DNA of 64,000 nucleotides from Flagellimonas hymeniacidonis. Its GTDB lineage: Bacteria; Bacteroidota; Bacteroidia; Flavobacteriales; Flavobacteriaceae. Positions 19,008-26,891 of this stretch are shown piece by piece. The notes under the pieces were generated by a model. It was given only the letters and a program-made list of their open reading frames with translations. It ran no database searches and was not told the origin of the DNA. How positions within the stretch are numbered: the stretch's first letter is position 1; every line of letters begins with the position of its first letter. The stretch lies in the NCBI RefSeq assembly GCF_008040165.1, contig NZ_VRUR01000002.1:868001-932000 (forward strand), written 5' to 3'. Position numbers and translations under genes: made by a program.

Positions 19008-19145
19008 AATATTAGGGTTTTAGGTTAGAAAAATGGTTTATACAGCCAAGATATCTAGAGCCTAAGAGTAGAGCCCTAATGGTATGAATGTTTTAGTAAA
19101 TGGTGCAGTTGTATTAGAATTTTAAGGGAATCTGTAAGAATTAAC

Positions 19146-19883
19146 CTAATTAAGAGGTCCAACCGCCGTTTTGGAGAGCATTTCCTTTAAGGCATCTATT
19201 TTTACCTTATAGGTTTTAGAAAAGGGAAGTTCTTGTTCATAATCATTACGCAACGTACATATAGATTTGCCATAGTTGATACGTGATACATACCTACTGT
19301 TTAAAATATAGCTTTGATGTATGCGGATAAAGCTTTTTGGAAGCCTTTGCTCAAAAGATTTTAAGGTCTTAAAGGCACTTATTACGTTGCCATCGCGCAT
19401 AAAGAAGTCGGTGGTATTGTTGTCAGACTTTAAATACAGAATGTCTATGGTATTCAAGTAACGGTAATCGTTATATGATTTTAAACAAATAGTGGACGGC
19501 ATATGCTGTTTAGGATGCCTTACCCTTAAGCGCAAAATAGTCTTTCTGATATCAAACTCATTATGGGGGAGGATCCAATAATCGAAAAAACCACTTTTTA
19601 TGGCATTGTATGCGTACTTTTTGGAGGTGGAAAAACCTATAATAAGTGGGAGGGCCTCCATGAACTGATTAAGTTCCGAAACCATATGAAAATACTCCAT
19701 GCCCTCTCCTTCAGATAAATTGATGAAAACCACATCTGGAGTAAATTTTAAAATAGCATTTAAACCATCTGCAGCATCATGGGCAACCCCTACACAAGAG
19801 AAATCTGGATACTCCTGCAAATAAAGTTGCAGTTGCAGCTTAGAAGAAGCATCAGAGTCAATTATAGTATAGGTATATTCCAT
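19146..19883 (-). CDS. LytTR-family DNA-binding protein with degenerate receiver domain
   Basis: A 245-residue two-domain regulator. The N-terminal domain has the receiver fold (IIDSDASSKLQL, DVVFINLSEGEGM) but the phospho-acceptor position is N55 instead of Asp, and the conserved Lys-Pro is replaced by Leu-Pro (YWILPH), so phosphorylation by a kinase is unlikely. Residues about 135-240 form a LytTR domain (YLNTIDILYLKSD, FIRIHQSYILNSRYV, INYGK, LPFSKTYK). No partner kinase is adjacent. Its 138-nt downstream neighbour is the small-lipoprotein operon, a possible target. Confidence 0.88.
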   Translation of the reverse strand: MEYTYTIIDSDASSKLQLQLYLQEYPDFSCVGVAHDAADGLNAILKFTPDVVFINLSEGEGMEYFHMVSELNQFMEALPLIIGFSTSKKYAYNAIKSGFFDYWILPHNEFDIRKTILRLRVRHPKQHMPSTICLKSYNDYRYLNTIDILYLKSDNNTTDFFMRDGNVISAFKTLKSFEQRLPKSFIRIHQSYILNSRYVSRINYGKSICTLRNDYEQELPFSKTYKVKIDALKEMLSKTAVGPLN

Positions 19884-20012
19884 CTGTAATGTACTGGGTG
19901 CAAGTTACTAACGCCTAAAACAACCTCGTTGCAGTTTTCCCTTAAAAAAACTATGGATTTTCCTCAAAAACGCCTTTTTTTTGTTAAAAAAGACCACTTT
20001 CCAATTGTAAAA

Positions 20013-21566
20013 CTAGTTTTCCGTAACATTTTCGTATGCTCCAGTATCCGGATTTGGTAACCTGCTCTCTCCTAAAATATCCATAGTAATCGGAGGAACT
20101 ATATTGGGGTCTGCAAGATCAATTGCAGCGGAATTATCGCTTATACTAAATTGATTTTGGAACGGCCTTGCAAAACTTGGATCATCATTAAAAATAGAGT
20201 TGAGGTATATACTGGAATCATCAAAATTATAGAGAGGATTATCTTGGAATTGACTATTTGGGTCGTTGAACCGGATAAGACAATTTTGAAAGTAGCTATT
20301 GAAGGCAGCACTTGGATTTTGCACGAAGGAAAGTTCTACCGATTGACTACCATAAATAATACAGTTTATAAAGTTTGCAGCTTGCAAGTCTTGAGTACTA
20401 ATTCCTTCGGTTGGGGATTCCTTAAAGTTGTTCAGGGAAAGTGCGGTGCCATTCCGTAAACCATTGTTCCAATAATTAGCAAGGGTACAATGGGTAAAAT
20501 TGTATGTTCCTCCAAAGCTACCATAGAAAGAATGACCCCCAGCATTGCCCAAAACCACATTTTCTGCCATTATATTGGCTCCAATACTCCAGAGGTTATC
20601 GTTTTGGCTGTTATAAATCTGTGTTTTGCTTAGAATCAAGTGAGGCGAGGCTGAAAGTCCATCTCCATCCACACGAAGTCCTACCGTTCCATTTTTAATA
20701 GTAAGGTAATTGATATTGGCACTGCTTCCTTGCCTCAACCAAATAGTGCCCCATTGCCCTGGTTCTTGGGCATAGGTGGGTTCTAAACGGTCGCCTTCAA
20801 AAATCACTTCGTTTTCCAAAAGCTCTCGGTTTTCGCTTAAAAGGCCATTAACAACTAATGCTCCTCCTTGTTCCACTAAAATTCCTGAATCATTATGAAA
20901 ATGTACTCGTGTACCAGCCTCCATAGTCAGGGTAGTGTTCTCCGGTACGGCGGCATAACCATATATGACGTAAGGCTTTTCGCTTGTGAACAGCAATTCA
21001 TCTGCTTCTAAAAAGAAACCCTCTACTCGAATTTCGTTTCCATCTGGATCTAAACCCAGCACAAGAGTTTCTTTGGTTCCATTGGATAATGTTCTGGGAT
21101 ATAAAAAGATGGCGTCCTTCACCAAAGTGACCAGCGGCACTTCTTGGGTGTTAACCCCACTTCCAAATAAGAGTGCATCGGTGTATAAAAACTCATTTTC
21201 TGTAGTTGGTGTAATATCAAAAGTGGTTTCGATAAAAACATACAAGCTGTCTTTGGCCAAAAGCGGAACATCATTAAATTCCTTGCCTGCAAGACCATCT
21301 ACATTTAACCTGTAACTGCTGTTCTGTCCATTTTGCAAACCAACAAATGGAATTAACACGTCATCATTACTGTTGTTATATACCTTTAAGGTATAGGTGC
21401 TACTTCCAATGTTTGTAAAGATGGTATCTAAAAAAACGGTGTCTTTAGAAAATTGAAGGTTGCCAGAACTTGGCGCATAATCAAAATCTTTTCGGCATGA
21501 GCTCCAGAATATGGTAAGCGTTAGCCCAAAAACAATCAAGATTACTTTTATATACCAGCGGTTCAC
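20013..21566 (-). CDS. Right-handed beta-helix lipoprotein, conserved in Bacteroidota
   Basis: A 517-residue surface or periplasmic protein with lipobox (WSSC, C24). After a beta-sandwich-like region (VFLDTIFTNIGSSTYTLKVYN, about residues 40-150) the middle and C-terminal parts show repeated short strand-turn units typical of parallel beta-helices, with many Asn (NITYLTIKNGTVGLRVDG-like, ANFINCIIYGS, FQNCLIRFNDPNS), ending GAYENVTEN. I know no biochemical function for the family. It overlaps the thioesterase gene by 4 nt, so the two are co-translated. Confidence 0.78.
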   Translation of the reverse strand: MNRWYIKVILIVFGLTLTIFWSSCRKDFDYAPSSGNLQFSKDTVFLDTIFTNIGSSTYTLKVYNNSNDDVLIPFVGLQNGQNSSYRLNVDGLAGKEFNDVPLLAKDSLYVFIETTFDITPTTENEFLYTDALLFGSGVNTQEVPLVTLVKDAIFLYPRTLSNGTKETLVLGLDPDGNEIRVEGFFLEADELLFTSEKPYVIYGYAAVPENTTLTMEAGTRVHFHNDSGILVEQGGALVVNGLLSENRELLENEVIFEGDRLEPTYAQEPGQWGTIWLRQGSSANINYLTIKNGTVGLRVDGDGLSASPHLILSKTQIYNSQNDNLWSIGANIMAENVVLGNAGGHSFYGSFGGTYNFTHCTLANYWNNGLRNGTALSLNNFKESPTEGISTQDLQAANFINCIIYGSQSVELSFVQNPSAAFNSYFQNCLIRFNDPNSQFQDNPLYNFDDSSIYLNSIFNDDPSFARPFQNQFSISDNSAAIDLADPNIVPPITMDILGESRLPNPDTGAYENVTEN

Positions 21567-21958
21567 GTTTTGTTAAATAGATTTTGGATGGATTCGGGTA
21601 CTCGTTTGGGCCTAAATGTTTTTGCATCCAATAGGCACCACTCTGTAGAGGCTTTAACTAAAAGTTGACCTGTTTTATTGTTTTTAATCTCCACAACTCT
21701 AATAGATAAAGGCCCATTTGTGTCCTTTATATAGGTAAAAACTTCAATAGTATCGCCCAATAGGGCGGATTTTGCATAGGTAATATTATGGTTTTTAACC
21801 ACCCAAATATTTTCTGACCGTATGGACTCCGTAGTAGCTTTAAACCAATGCTTTTTAGAGATTTCTTGAATCCATTCTACATACCTAATATTGTTTACAT
21901 GGTTGAGATCATCTAGGTCTTGGGGTTCTACTTTAAAGACTTCCTTATATTCTTGCAT
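21563..21958 (-). CDS. Acyl-CoA thioesterase, hotdog fold (4HBT/YbgC type)
   Basis: A 131-residue single hotdog domain. The active-site Asp lies in DDLNHVNNIRYVEW (D16 as the candidate in the D-x-x-x-H-V-N-N motif), followed by the long helix with W; the C-terminal strand reads LLVKASTEWCLLDAKTFRP. Such enzymes hydrolyse acyl-CoA or acyl-ACP thioesters in the cytosol. It overlaps the glutaminyl-cyclase gene by 1 nt upstream and the beta-helix lipoprotein by 4 nt downstream, a three-gene operon. Confidence 0.9.
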   Translation of the reverse strand: MQEYKEVFKVEPQDLDDLNHVNNIRYVEWIQEISKKHWFKATTESIRSENIWVVKNHNITYAKSALLGDTIEVFTYIKDTNGPLSIRVVEIKNNKTGQLLVKASTEWCLLDAKTFRPKRVPESIQNLFNKT

Positions 21959-23028
21959 TAGCTTTTTTTACGGATTTTAACCTCAAAAAGCTTGTCCCAA
22001 TTTTTACCTGTCACAAAAAACGTCCCTCTTTCTTTATGATAGGCAACACCATTCAATACAGAATTGCCTTCATCCCATTGCGGCCCCTTGTTCACTTTGT
22101 TTTTTAGTCCGCCAAAATTAATGACTCCCTCTATAGCTCCAGAAACAGCATCAATGATCATCATGCTTTCTTTTTGATACACATTGGCGTATAGTTTTCC
22201 GTCTACATATTCCAGTTCGTTGGCCATATTAAAAATGGATTTGTGGGTAACCGTTTCAATATGACCTTGTTCTTCCAATGTTGAAGGGTCCAAAAACCAG
22301 ATTTTTTCTGTTCCATCACTTTTAAAAAGCTTTTCTCCATCATTGCATAAACCCCAACCTTCCCTACTTTCTCCGTAACTAAAGTTTTTAATTTTTTCAA
22401 AATTGGAGGGATTGTACACATACCCTATACCGCTTTGCCATGTTAATAGGTATAGTTGATCGTTAAGAAGTGTAAGTCCTTCACCAAAAACCGATTTATC
22501 CAAGTCTATCTTTTGAAGAATCTCACCAGTCTCAAAATTCACTTTTCTAAGCGTAGAAGCTCCTCTTTTTCCAGTGCTTTCAAAAAGCACCCCATTATTA
22601 AATTCCAATCCTTGCGTATAGGCAGTGGGGTCATGCGGGTAAGTGTTGATAATTTCATAGGTGTAGACTTCTGGCGCACGAGCAGCCAAAAGGCGAATCT
22701 TTTTCTGAATCTCTACGGATTTTTCTTCAAGACTTATCCTAGCCACTAGAATCTTGTTTCCCAATGTTTTTTGATTGAAGGTAAGCTTACCATTGGTTAT
22801 TGGCAATTCTTGGCCATCTATAAAATAGTGCACCTGACCAATTTCAATCTCTTTTTTATTTTTAATGGCAACGCCAACCTGCTGGTTTTGCTGAAACTTA
22901 TTTTTGTTTCCCTCTAACTGAATACTAAAGAGTTTGGATGGATCTGCATCTCCTCCACAGCCTAAGAAAAAAAGTAAGAATCCGAAAATAGAAAGTAGCT
23001 TGGCCATAGTTTTTACAACTTGTTTCAT
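21958..23028 (-). CDS. Glutaminyl-peptide cyclotransferase (glutamine cyclotransferase family) lipoprotein
   Basis: A 356-residue protein with lipoprotein signal (FFLGC) and a C-terminal five-bladed propeller of the plant/bacterial glutamine cyclotransferase family: YTQGLEFNNGVLFESTGKRG, FGEGLTLLNDQLYLLTWQSG, EGWGLCNDG, and VLNGVAYHKERGTFFVTGKNWDKL. It would convert N-terminal Gln to pyroglutamate in exported proteins. In Bacteroidota many type IX secreted proteins start with pyroGlu, so a role in envelope maturation is plausible (inference). ATGs at 23028 or 23007 both give a usable signal. First gene of a three-gene operon. Confidence 0.88.
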   Translation of the reverse strand: MKQVVKTMAKLLSIFGFLLFFLGCGGDADPSKLFSIQLEGNKNKFQQNQQVGVAIKNKKEIEIGQVHYFIDGQELPITNGKLTFNQKTLGNKILVARISLEEKSVEIQKKIRLLAARAPEVYTYEIINTYPHDPTAYTQGLEFNNGVLFESTGKRGASTLRKVNFETGEILQKIDLDKSVFGEGLTLLNDQLYLLTWQSGIGYVYNPSNFEKIKNFSYGESREGWGLCNDGEKLFKSDGTEKIWFLDPSTLEEQGHIETVTHKSIFNMANELEYVDGKLYANVYQKESMMIIDAVSGAIEGVINFGGLKNKVNKGPQWDEGNSVLNGVAYHKERGTFFVTGKNWDKLFEVKIRKKS

Positions 23029-23069
23029 TTTTTATACACTTGGTCATCGAAATTAAGAATGAAATAGGA

Positions 23070-23100
23070 TTGCGGCAAATTTTAAAAGGTCGTATATTTG
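23070..23100 (+). promoter_or_regulatory. Flavobacterial promoter of the SRP RNA
   Basis: TTG (23070-23072) and TATATTTG (23093-23100) are spaced by 20 nt, matching the Bacteroidota primary sigma consensus TTG-N(19-21)-TAnnTTTG exactly. The RNA 5' end at 23106 lies 6 nt downstream, as expected. Confidence 0.75.
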
Positions 23101-23105
23101 CATTT

Positions 23106-23199
23106 GGCAAGTCCTACACGACCAGCTCCTGCAAAATCCCCCAGGGTGGGAACACAGCAAGGGTATGTGGTCGTAGCGGTGCGATGTAGGTAGCTTGCC
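23106..23199 (+). ncRNA. ffs: Signal recognition particle RNA, small bacterial type
   Basis: A 94-nt RNA whose ends pair (GGCAAG with CTTGCC), forming one long irregular hairpin with CCACACG/CGACCA-like helix sides, and an apical part around CCAGGGTGGGAACACAGC that carries the conserved SRP-binding internal loops and tetraloop. A run of seven Ts follows the closing stem, giving an intrinsic terminator at the end of the gene. The promoter described just upstream is ideal. Ffh binds this RNA to target signal-bearing proteins to the membrane. Confidence 0.92.
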
Positions 23200-23258
23200 T
23201 TTTTTTGTTCCCTAAAGTCACGTAATTGTGAATGCTTCAACTACAATTTTAAACCGTA

Positions 23259-24071
23259 ATGATGGATAAAAAAGTTGTTTTGATAACTGGTGGTTCCTCA
23301 GGCTTGGGAAAGGCCATCGGAACTTATTTGACCTCCAAGAATTTTAAGGTTTATGGCACTGCCAGAAATCCCAAGAACTACCAAGATTTTGATGCTTTTG
23401 AATTATTGCCTCTGGATGTAAAGGTTCCAGAGACTATTACCAAAGCAGTTGCAGATATCATCTCAAGAGAAGGAAAACTGGATATCTTGATTAATAATGC
23501 AGGTGTTGGAATCACAGGTCCAATTGAAGAAACGCCCCATGAAGAAATCTTAAATGTTTTTGATATCAATTTCCATGGCCCCATACATGTGATGAAGGCC
23601 GTTTTGCCTCAAATGAGAGAACAGGGTGGGGGAAAGGTCATCAATATAACATCCATTGCCGGTTATATGGGTTTGCCATTTAGAGGGTATTATTCAGCGT
23701 CGAAGGGAGCATTGGGCATCATTACTGAAGCATTACGGATGGAGGTAAAAGATTTTGGTATTTCCATTACCAATCTTGCTCCTGGGGATTTTGCAACCAA
23801 TATAGCGGCAGGTAGATATCACGCTCCGGTTATGGATGGTTCACCATACGAAGCGGTATATCAAAAATCCTTGGATTTAATGAACGAGCATGTGGATGCT
23901 GGTGGTGACCCCATTCAAGTTGCCAAGAAGGTATATGCCATTATTCAAAAACAAAATCCAAAGATTCATAACCCTGTAGGTGAGTTTATGCAGAAGTTTT
24001 CGCTGTTTTTGAAGAAGATATTACCAGACAAAATCTATGAGCGACTTTTGCTCAATCATTATAAGCTGTAA
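23259..24071 (+). CDS. Short-chain dehydrogenase/reductase
   Basis: A 270-residue classical SDR. NAD(P) motif TGGSSGLGKAIG at the N-terminus, NNAGVGITGP, a catalytic Ser in INITSIAGYMGLP, and YxxxK as YYSASKGAL. The absence of an N-terminal signal makes it cytosolic. SDRs of this subgroup act on diverse alcohols, steroids or sugars; substrate cannot be inferred. Two adjacent ATGs exist at 23259 and 23262. It is monocistronic after the SRP RNA. Confidence 0.9.
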   Translation: MMDKKVVLITGGSSGLGKAIGTYLTSKNFKVYGTARNPKNYQDFDAFELLPLDVKVPETITKAVADIISREGKLDILINNAGVGITGPIEETPHEEILNVFDINFHGPIHVMKAVLPQMREQGGGKVINITSIAGYMGLPFRGYYSASKGALGIITEALRMEVKDFGISITNLAPGDFATNIAAGRYHAPVMDGSPYEAVYQKSLDLMNEHVDAGGDPIQVAKKVYAIIQKQNPKIHNPVGEFMQKFSLFLKKILPDKIYERLLLNHYKL

Positions 24072-24079
24072 AGCGATGG

Positions 24080-24107
24080 CATGTTTTTTGATAATTAGAA
24101 AAACATG
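24080..24107. promoter_or_regulatory. Inverted repeat overlapping the start codon of the 138-aa lipoprotein gene
   Basis: CATGTTTTT (24080-24088) and AAAAACATG (24099-24107) are perfect 9-bp arms around a 10-nt loop; the right arm includes the ATG of the following gene. The hairpin could occlude translation initiation or serve as an operator. It lies 9 nt after the SDR stop. Confidence 0.4.
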
Positions 24108-24521
24108 ATACAACTGAAAAGACTTACCGGAATTTGTTCACTCTCCCTACTATTACTTTTTGGAGGGTGCGACGAAATTTTTGAATGCATTTTTAACATC
24201 AACCCAGAAATTCACAACAAGCAATTACTTATTGGTTTCGTTGGTGAAAGGTATTCAGATATTGTTACCGCGGAGATTAGCAATGAGGTCAATGACAATG
24301 ATTATGATTATTTCTTTGATGTTATTGGGGAACTTCCGCCGGGTATTTTTTATGATTTTAATAGAAGATCAGTAGAATTTTTTGGTACTCCTGAGGAAAC
24401 GGGCACGTATAGGTTTACAGTGGAATTGTTTGTTGAAGGTTATGATTATGACGGGTATGATAGAAGCCCAACATGTTCAGAATCTACAGTAAGGGAGTTC
24501 ACTATTCAAGTGGTGGAATAA
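24105..24521 (+). CDS. Lipoprotein with Ig-like/cadherin-like fold, unknown function
   Basis: A 138-residue predicted lipoprotein: MIQLKRLTG n-region, a hydrophobic LLLLFGGC core with the cysteine at about residue 22 and a mature part of about 115 residues that is beta-rich and Asp/Tyr-rich (VNDNDYDYFFDV, LPPGIFYDF, GYDYDGYD). The pattern LPPGIFYD ... GTPEETGTYRFTVEL resembles putative Ig-type domains (of the kind seen in bacterial adhesins). No function is assigned. Start at 24105 lies in the hairpin described above. Confidence 0.7.
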   Translation: MIQLKRLTGICSLSLLLLFGGCDEIFECIFNINPEIHNKQLLIGFVGERYSDIVTAEISNEVNDNDYDYFFDVIGELPPGIFYDFNRRSVEFFGTPEETGTYRFTVELFVEGYDYDGYDRSPTCSESTVREFTIQVVE

Positions 24522-24618
24522 ACAGGCTTCATATATTTTTATCAAATACTAAGGACAAGCCTGCTATTGTTGTAAATTCGCAACTAATTCCATATTCACT
24601 TAAAACAACTCAATACGA

Positions 24619-25275
24619 ATGAAATTTTTTATTGATACAGCCAACCTTGATCAGATTTCCGAAGCACAACAGTTAGGAGTTTTAGACGGTGTAACTACAA
24701 ACCCCTCTTTAATGGCTAAAGAAGGTATTACCGGAAAAGAGAATATTTTAAAACATTATGTAGCTATCTGCAATATTGTGGATGGTGATGTTTCTGCAGA
24801 GGTAGTATCCACGGATTTTGCCAATATGGTCAAAGAAGGGGAAGAGCTTGCTAAGCTTCATGAGCAAATAGTAGTTAAGGTCCCAATGATCAAAGATGGG
24901 GTAAAAGCCTTAAAATATTTTTCAGACAAAGGAATACGAACCAATTGTACGTTAGTGTTCTCTCCAGGACAGGCATTGTTGGCTGCCAAAGCGGGAGCTA
25001 CCTACGTTTCTCCTTTTTTGGGAAGATTGGACGATATCTCAACAGATGGACTTAATCTTATTGCAGAGATTCGCCTTATCTATGATAATTATGGATTTGA
25101 AACTCAGATTCTAGCTGCATCTATACGCCATACTATGCATGTTATTGACTGTGCAAAAATTGGGGCGGATGTGATGACAGGGCCATTATCATCAATAGAC
25201 GGTTTGTTAAAGCACCCGCTTACTGATATTGGATTGGAAAAATTCTTGTCAGATTACCGTAAAGGCAATAGTTAA
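24619..25275 (+). CDS. fsa: Fructose-6-phosphate aldolase / transaldolase-like (FSA/TalC type)
   Basis: A 218-residue protein, the short TalC/FSA length. [24 protein letters not shown], and the Schiff-base lysine K87 in VVKVPM, then [32 protein letters not shown] are the family signatures. It either cleaves fructose 6-phosphate or acts as a transaldolase in the pentose phosphate pathway; the sequence alone does not decide. It is a monocistronic plus-strand unit, closed by its own terminator. Confidence 0.93.
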   Translation: MKFFIDTANLDQISEAQQLGVLDGVTTNPSLMAKEGITGKENILKHYVAICNIVDGDVSAEVVSTDFANMVKEGEELAKLHEQIVVKVPMIKDGVKALKYFSDKGIRTNCTLVFSPGQALLAAKAGATYVSPFLGRLDDISTDGLNLIAEIRLIYDNYGFETQILAASIRHTMHVIDCAKIGADVMTGPLSSIDGLLKHPLTDIGLEKFLSDYRKGNS

Positions 25276-25303
25276 GGAAAAGAAACTTAAAAAGGTGTAA
25301 AAT

Positions 25304-25334
25304 GCCCTTAGAACCTTGTTCTTGGGGCTTTTTT
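25304..25334 (+). terminator. Terminator of fsa
   Basis: GCCC-T-x-AGAAC (25304 on) pairs with GTTCT-x-GGGGC (ending 25328) around a 3-nt loop, followed by six Ts. It lies 28 nt after the stop of fsa and just beyond the end of the convergent thioredoxin-like gene (25336). Confidence 0.8.
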
Positions 25335-25335
25335 A

Positions 25336-26721
25336 TTAGAAAGAAGTATATAGGTTAGCGAAGGCGTCGACAATTAAAGTGTCCTTGGCAATCACACATT
25401 TGTTTAAACCATCAATAATCATAGCGGTTTGGATTTCCTTAAAATCTTCTCCATGAAATTGCTTGCTTTTTTCCAACCCGTGCTCTTCTACCATGCTAAT
25501 CCATTGCGGATAGGATGTTCTAACGTTGATGCCCACAAAATTATAGTCTGGATACTTTTTTTGCAGTTTAGCGACATGACGGGTAACATTTCTAAAATGC
25601 CTTTTCTGTGAAGCCGTCCAAAAATAAAATACCGTTTTTTTCTGCTTGCTTAATTCCTGTAACGAAATTTTGTTTTTGTCCACATCGGTAAGGATTAAAT
25701 GTGGTAGTGCATTATTAGGCTGCAAGTTTTGAATGCCTTGGTATAAATGGGTGATTTCTTCCTTATGTTTTTCGTTGGAAGAAAGCATTCGGAACTTATC
25801 AATGAAAATCTGACACTCCATATTGGTAGAGTTGCGTTCCTTCAATAGATAGTCCATGGCAATATTTCTAAACAGAATATCCCTAAGCTCTGTTTCTTCA
25901 ACCAAACTATCTACAAGCGTTAGTTTGTGCTTGTTGAAGTGTAAATGACTGCTAACAGGTTTTTCTTCCCCTCCACAATTTTTCATACATGCCATATAAG
26001 AAAGATTGCCAAAGTGGTATTTCATAAAATCAAAATAGGGTCTAAAGTAGGTAAGGTCCCTATTATTTAGATCAATGGCTTTTCTATAATCATAGAAACC
26101 GCCGTTTAGATTATGCATGGTTTCTTCGCCAGTCTTCTTTTTATGATAAAAAGGGTACTTTTCTTTGTGTATGTAGTTATTGTAATCAATAGAGGCTTTG
26201 GCCATCACTAAAGCCCTGTCAGATAGCTGGTTATCTATGGCAAGTTCTTCAAGGTGTTCAAGCTTTAGCAAACGTAAAGAATCAATCTTTTTGTTGAAGG
26301 AATCGGGATCCAAGTTATAATAGCTGTATACCAAAGGTTCTTCCTTTTCATCTGCAAGGAACATTTCTATTAAGAAATTATTTATTTCGCTCCCTTTGCC
26401 AGAAAAGACCAAAGATTCATCGAACTCCATGGTGTTCAGGCGAATTAGGATACTATCCCCTTCCTGTAGATAGAGATATTGTAGTTCGGGACTATGGTCA
26501 AAATGATAAAGGCCTTCCTCAATACCTTGTAAATTAAATGAAAAGCGATTGCCCTCGTCTAACTTTACAGAGTCTACATATGTATCATTTTTATACAGTA
26601 CAACATACTCACTCGTAGGGTTAACTATCTCCCCGCCAAAAAATACGGAAGGACACTCTCTGGATTTTTCGGAGCATGCCAAAATGGAAAGAAAAGAGAG
26701 GCCGAGTAAAAGTCTTATCAT
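25336..26721 (-). CDS. Thioredoxin-like lipoprotein without catalytic cysteines
   Basis: A 461-residue lipoprotein (SILAC lipobox, C16). Residues about 25-110 are a beta-sandwich (VNPTSEYVVLYKNDTYVDSV) like the DUF4369 domain found in front of TlpA-type proteins; the middle is helical; the last 110 residues form a thioredoxin fold (KTVFYFWTASQ, NVTRHVAKLQKKYPDYNFVGINV). At the active-site position the sequence is FYFWTASQKRHF: no CxxC, so no dithiol chemistry is possible. Probably a scaffold or binding protein. Convergent with fsa. Confidence 0.85.
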   Translation of the reverse strand: MIRLLLGLSFLSILACSEKSRECPSVFFGGEIVNPTSEYVVLYKNDTYVDSVKLDEGNRFSFNLQGIEEGLYHFDHSPELQYLYLQEGDSILIRLNTMEFDESLVFSGKGSEINNFLIEMFLADEKEEPLVYSYYNLDPDSFNKKIDSLRLLKLEHLEELAIDNQLSDRALVMAKASIDYNNYIHKEKYPFYHKKKTGEETMHNLNGGFYDYRKAIDLNNRDLTYFRPYFDFMKYHFGNLSYMACMKNCGGEEKPVSSHLHFNKHKLTLVDSLVEETELRDILFRNIAMDYLLKERNSTNMECQIFIDKFRMLSSNEKHKEEITHLYQGIQNLQPNNALPHLILTDVDKNKISLQELSKQKKTVFYFWTASQKRHFRNVTRHVAKLQKKYPDYNFVGINVRTSYPQWISMVEEHGLEKSKQFHGEDFKEIQTAMIIDGLNKCVIAKDTLIVDAFANLYTSF

Positions 26722-26841
26722 AAAACAGGATCAATCTTGTTTGACCAACAAAATTACGGATACCAGAAAACCCTTCTTGTTAAGGGCTAGTTAAATGTTG
26801 TAAAACATTGTATTTGTGTAGTTTAATAAAGTGCTTTTAAA

Positions 26842-26873
26842 TTGGAAATAAGAGGTGGTTTTAGCTATTTTTG
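26842..26873 (+). promoter_or_regulatory. Flavobacterial promoter of the ABC-F gene
   Basis: TTG (26842-26844) and TATTTTTG (26866-26873) spaced 21 nt; the ATG at 26892 follows at a short distance, giving a leader of about 12 nt, as is common in Flavobacteriaceae. Confidence 0.65.
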
Positions 26874-26891
26874 CAAAAAATATATCATTGC

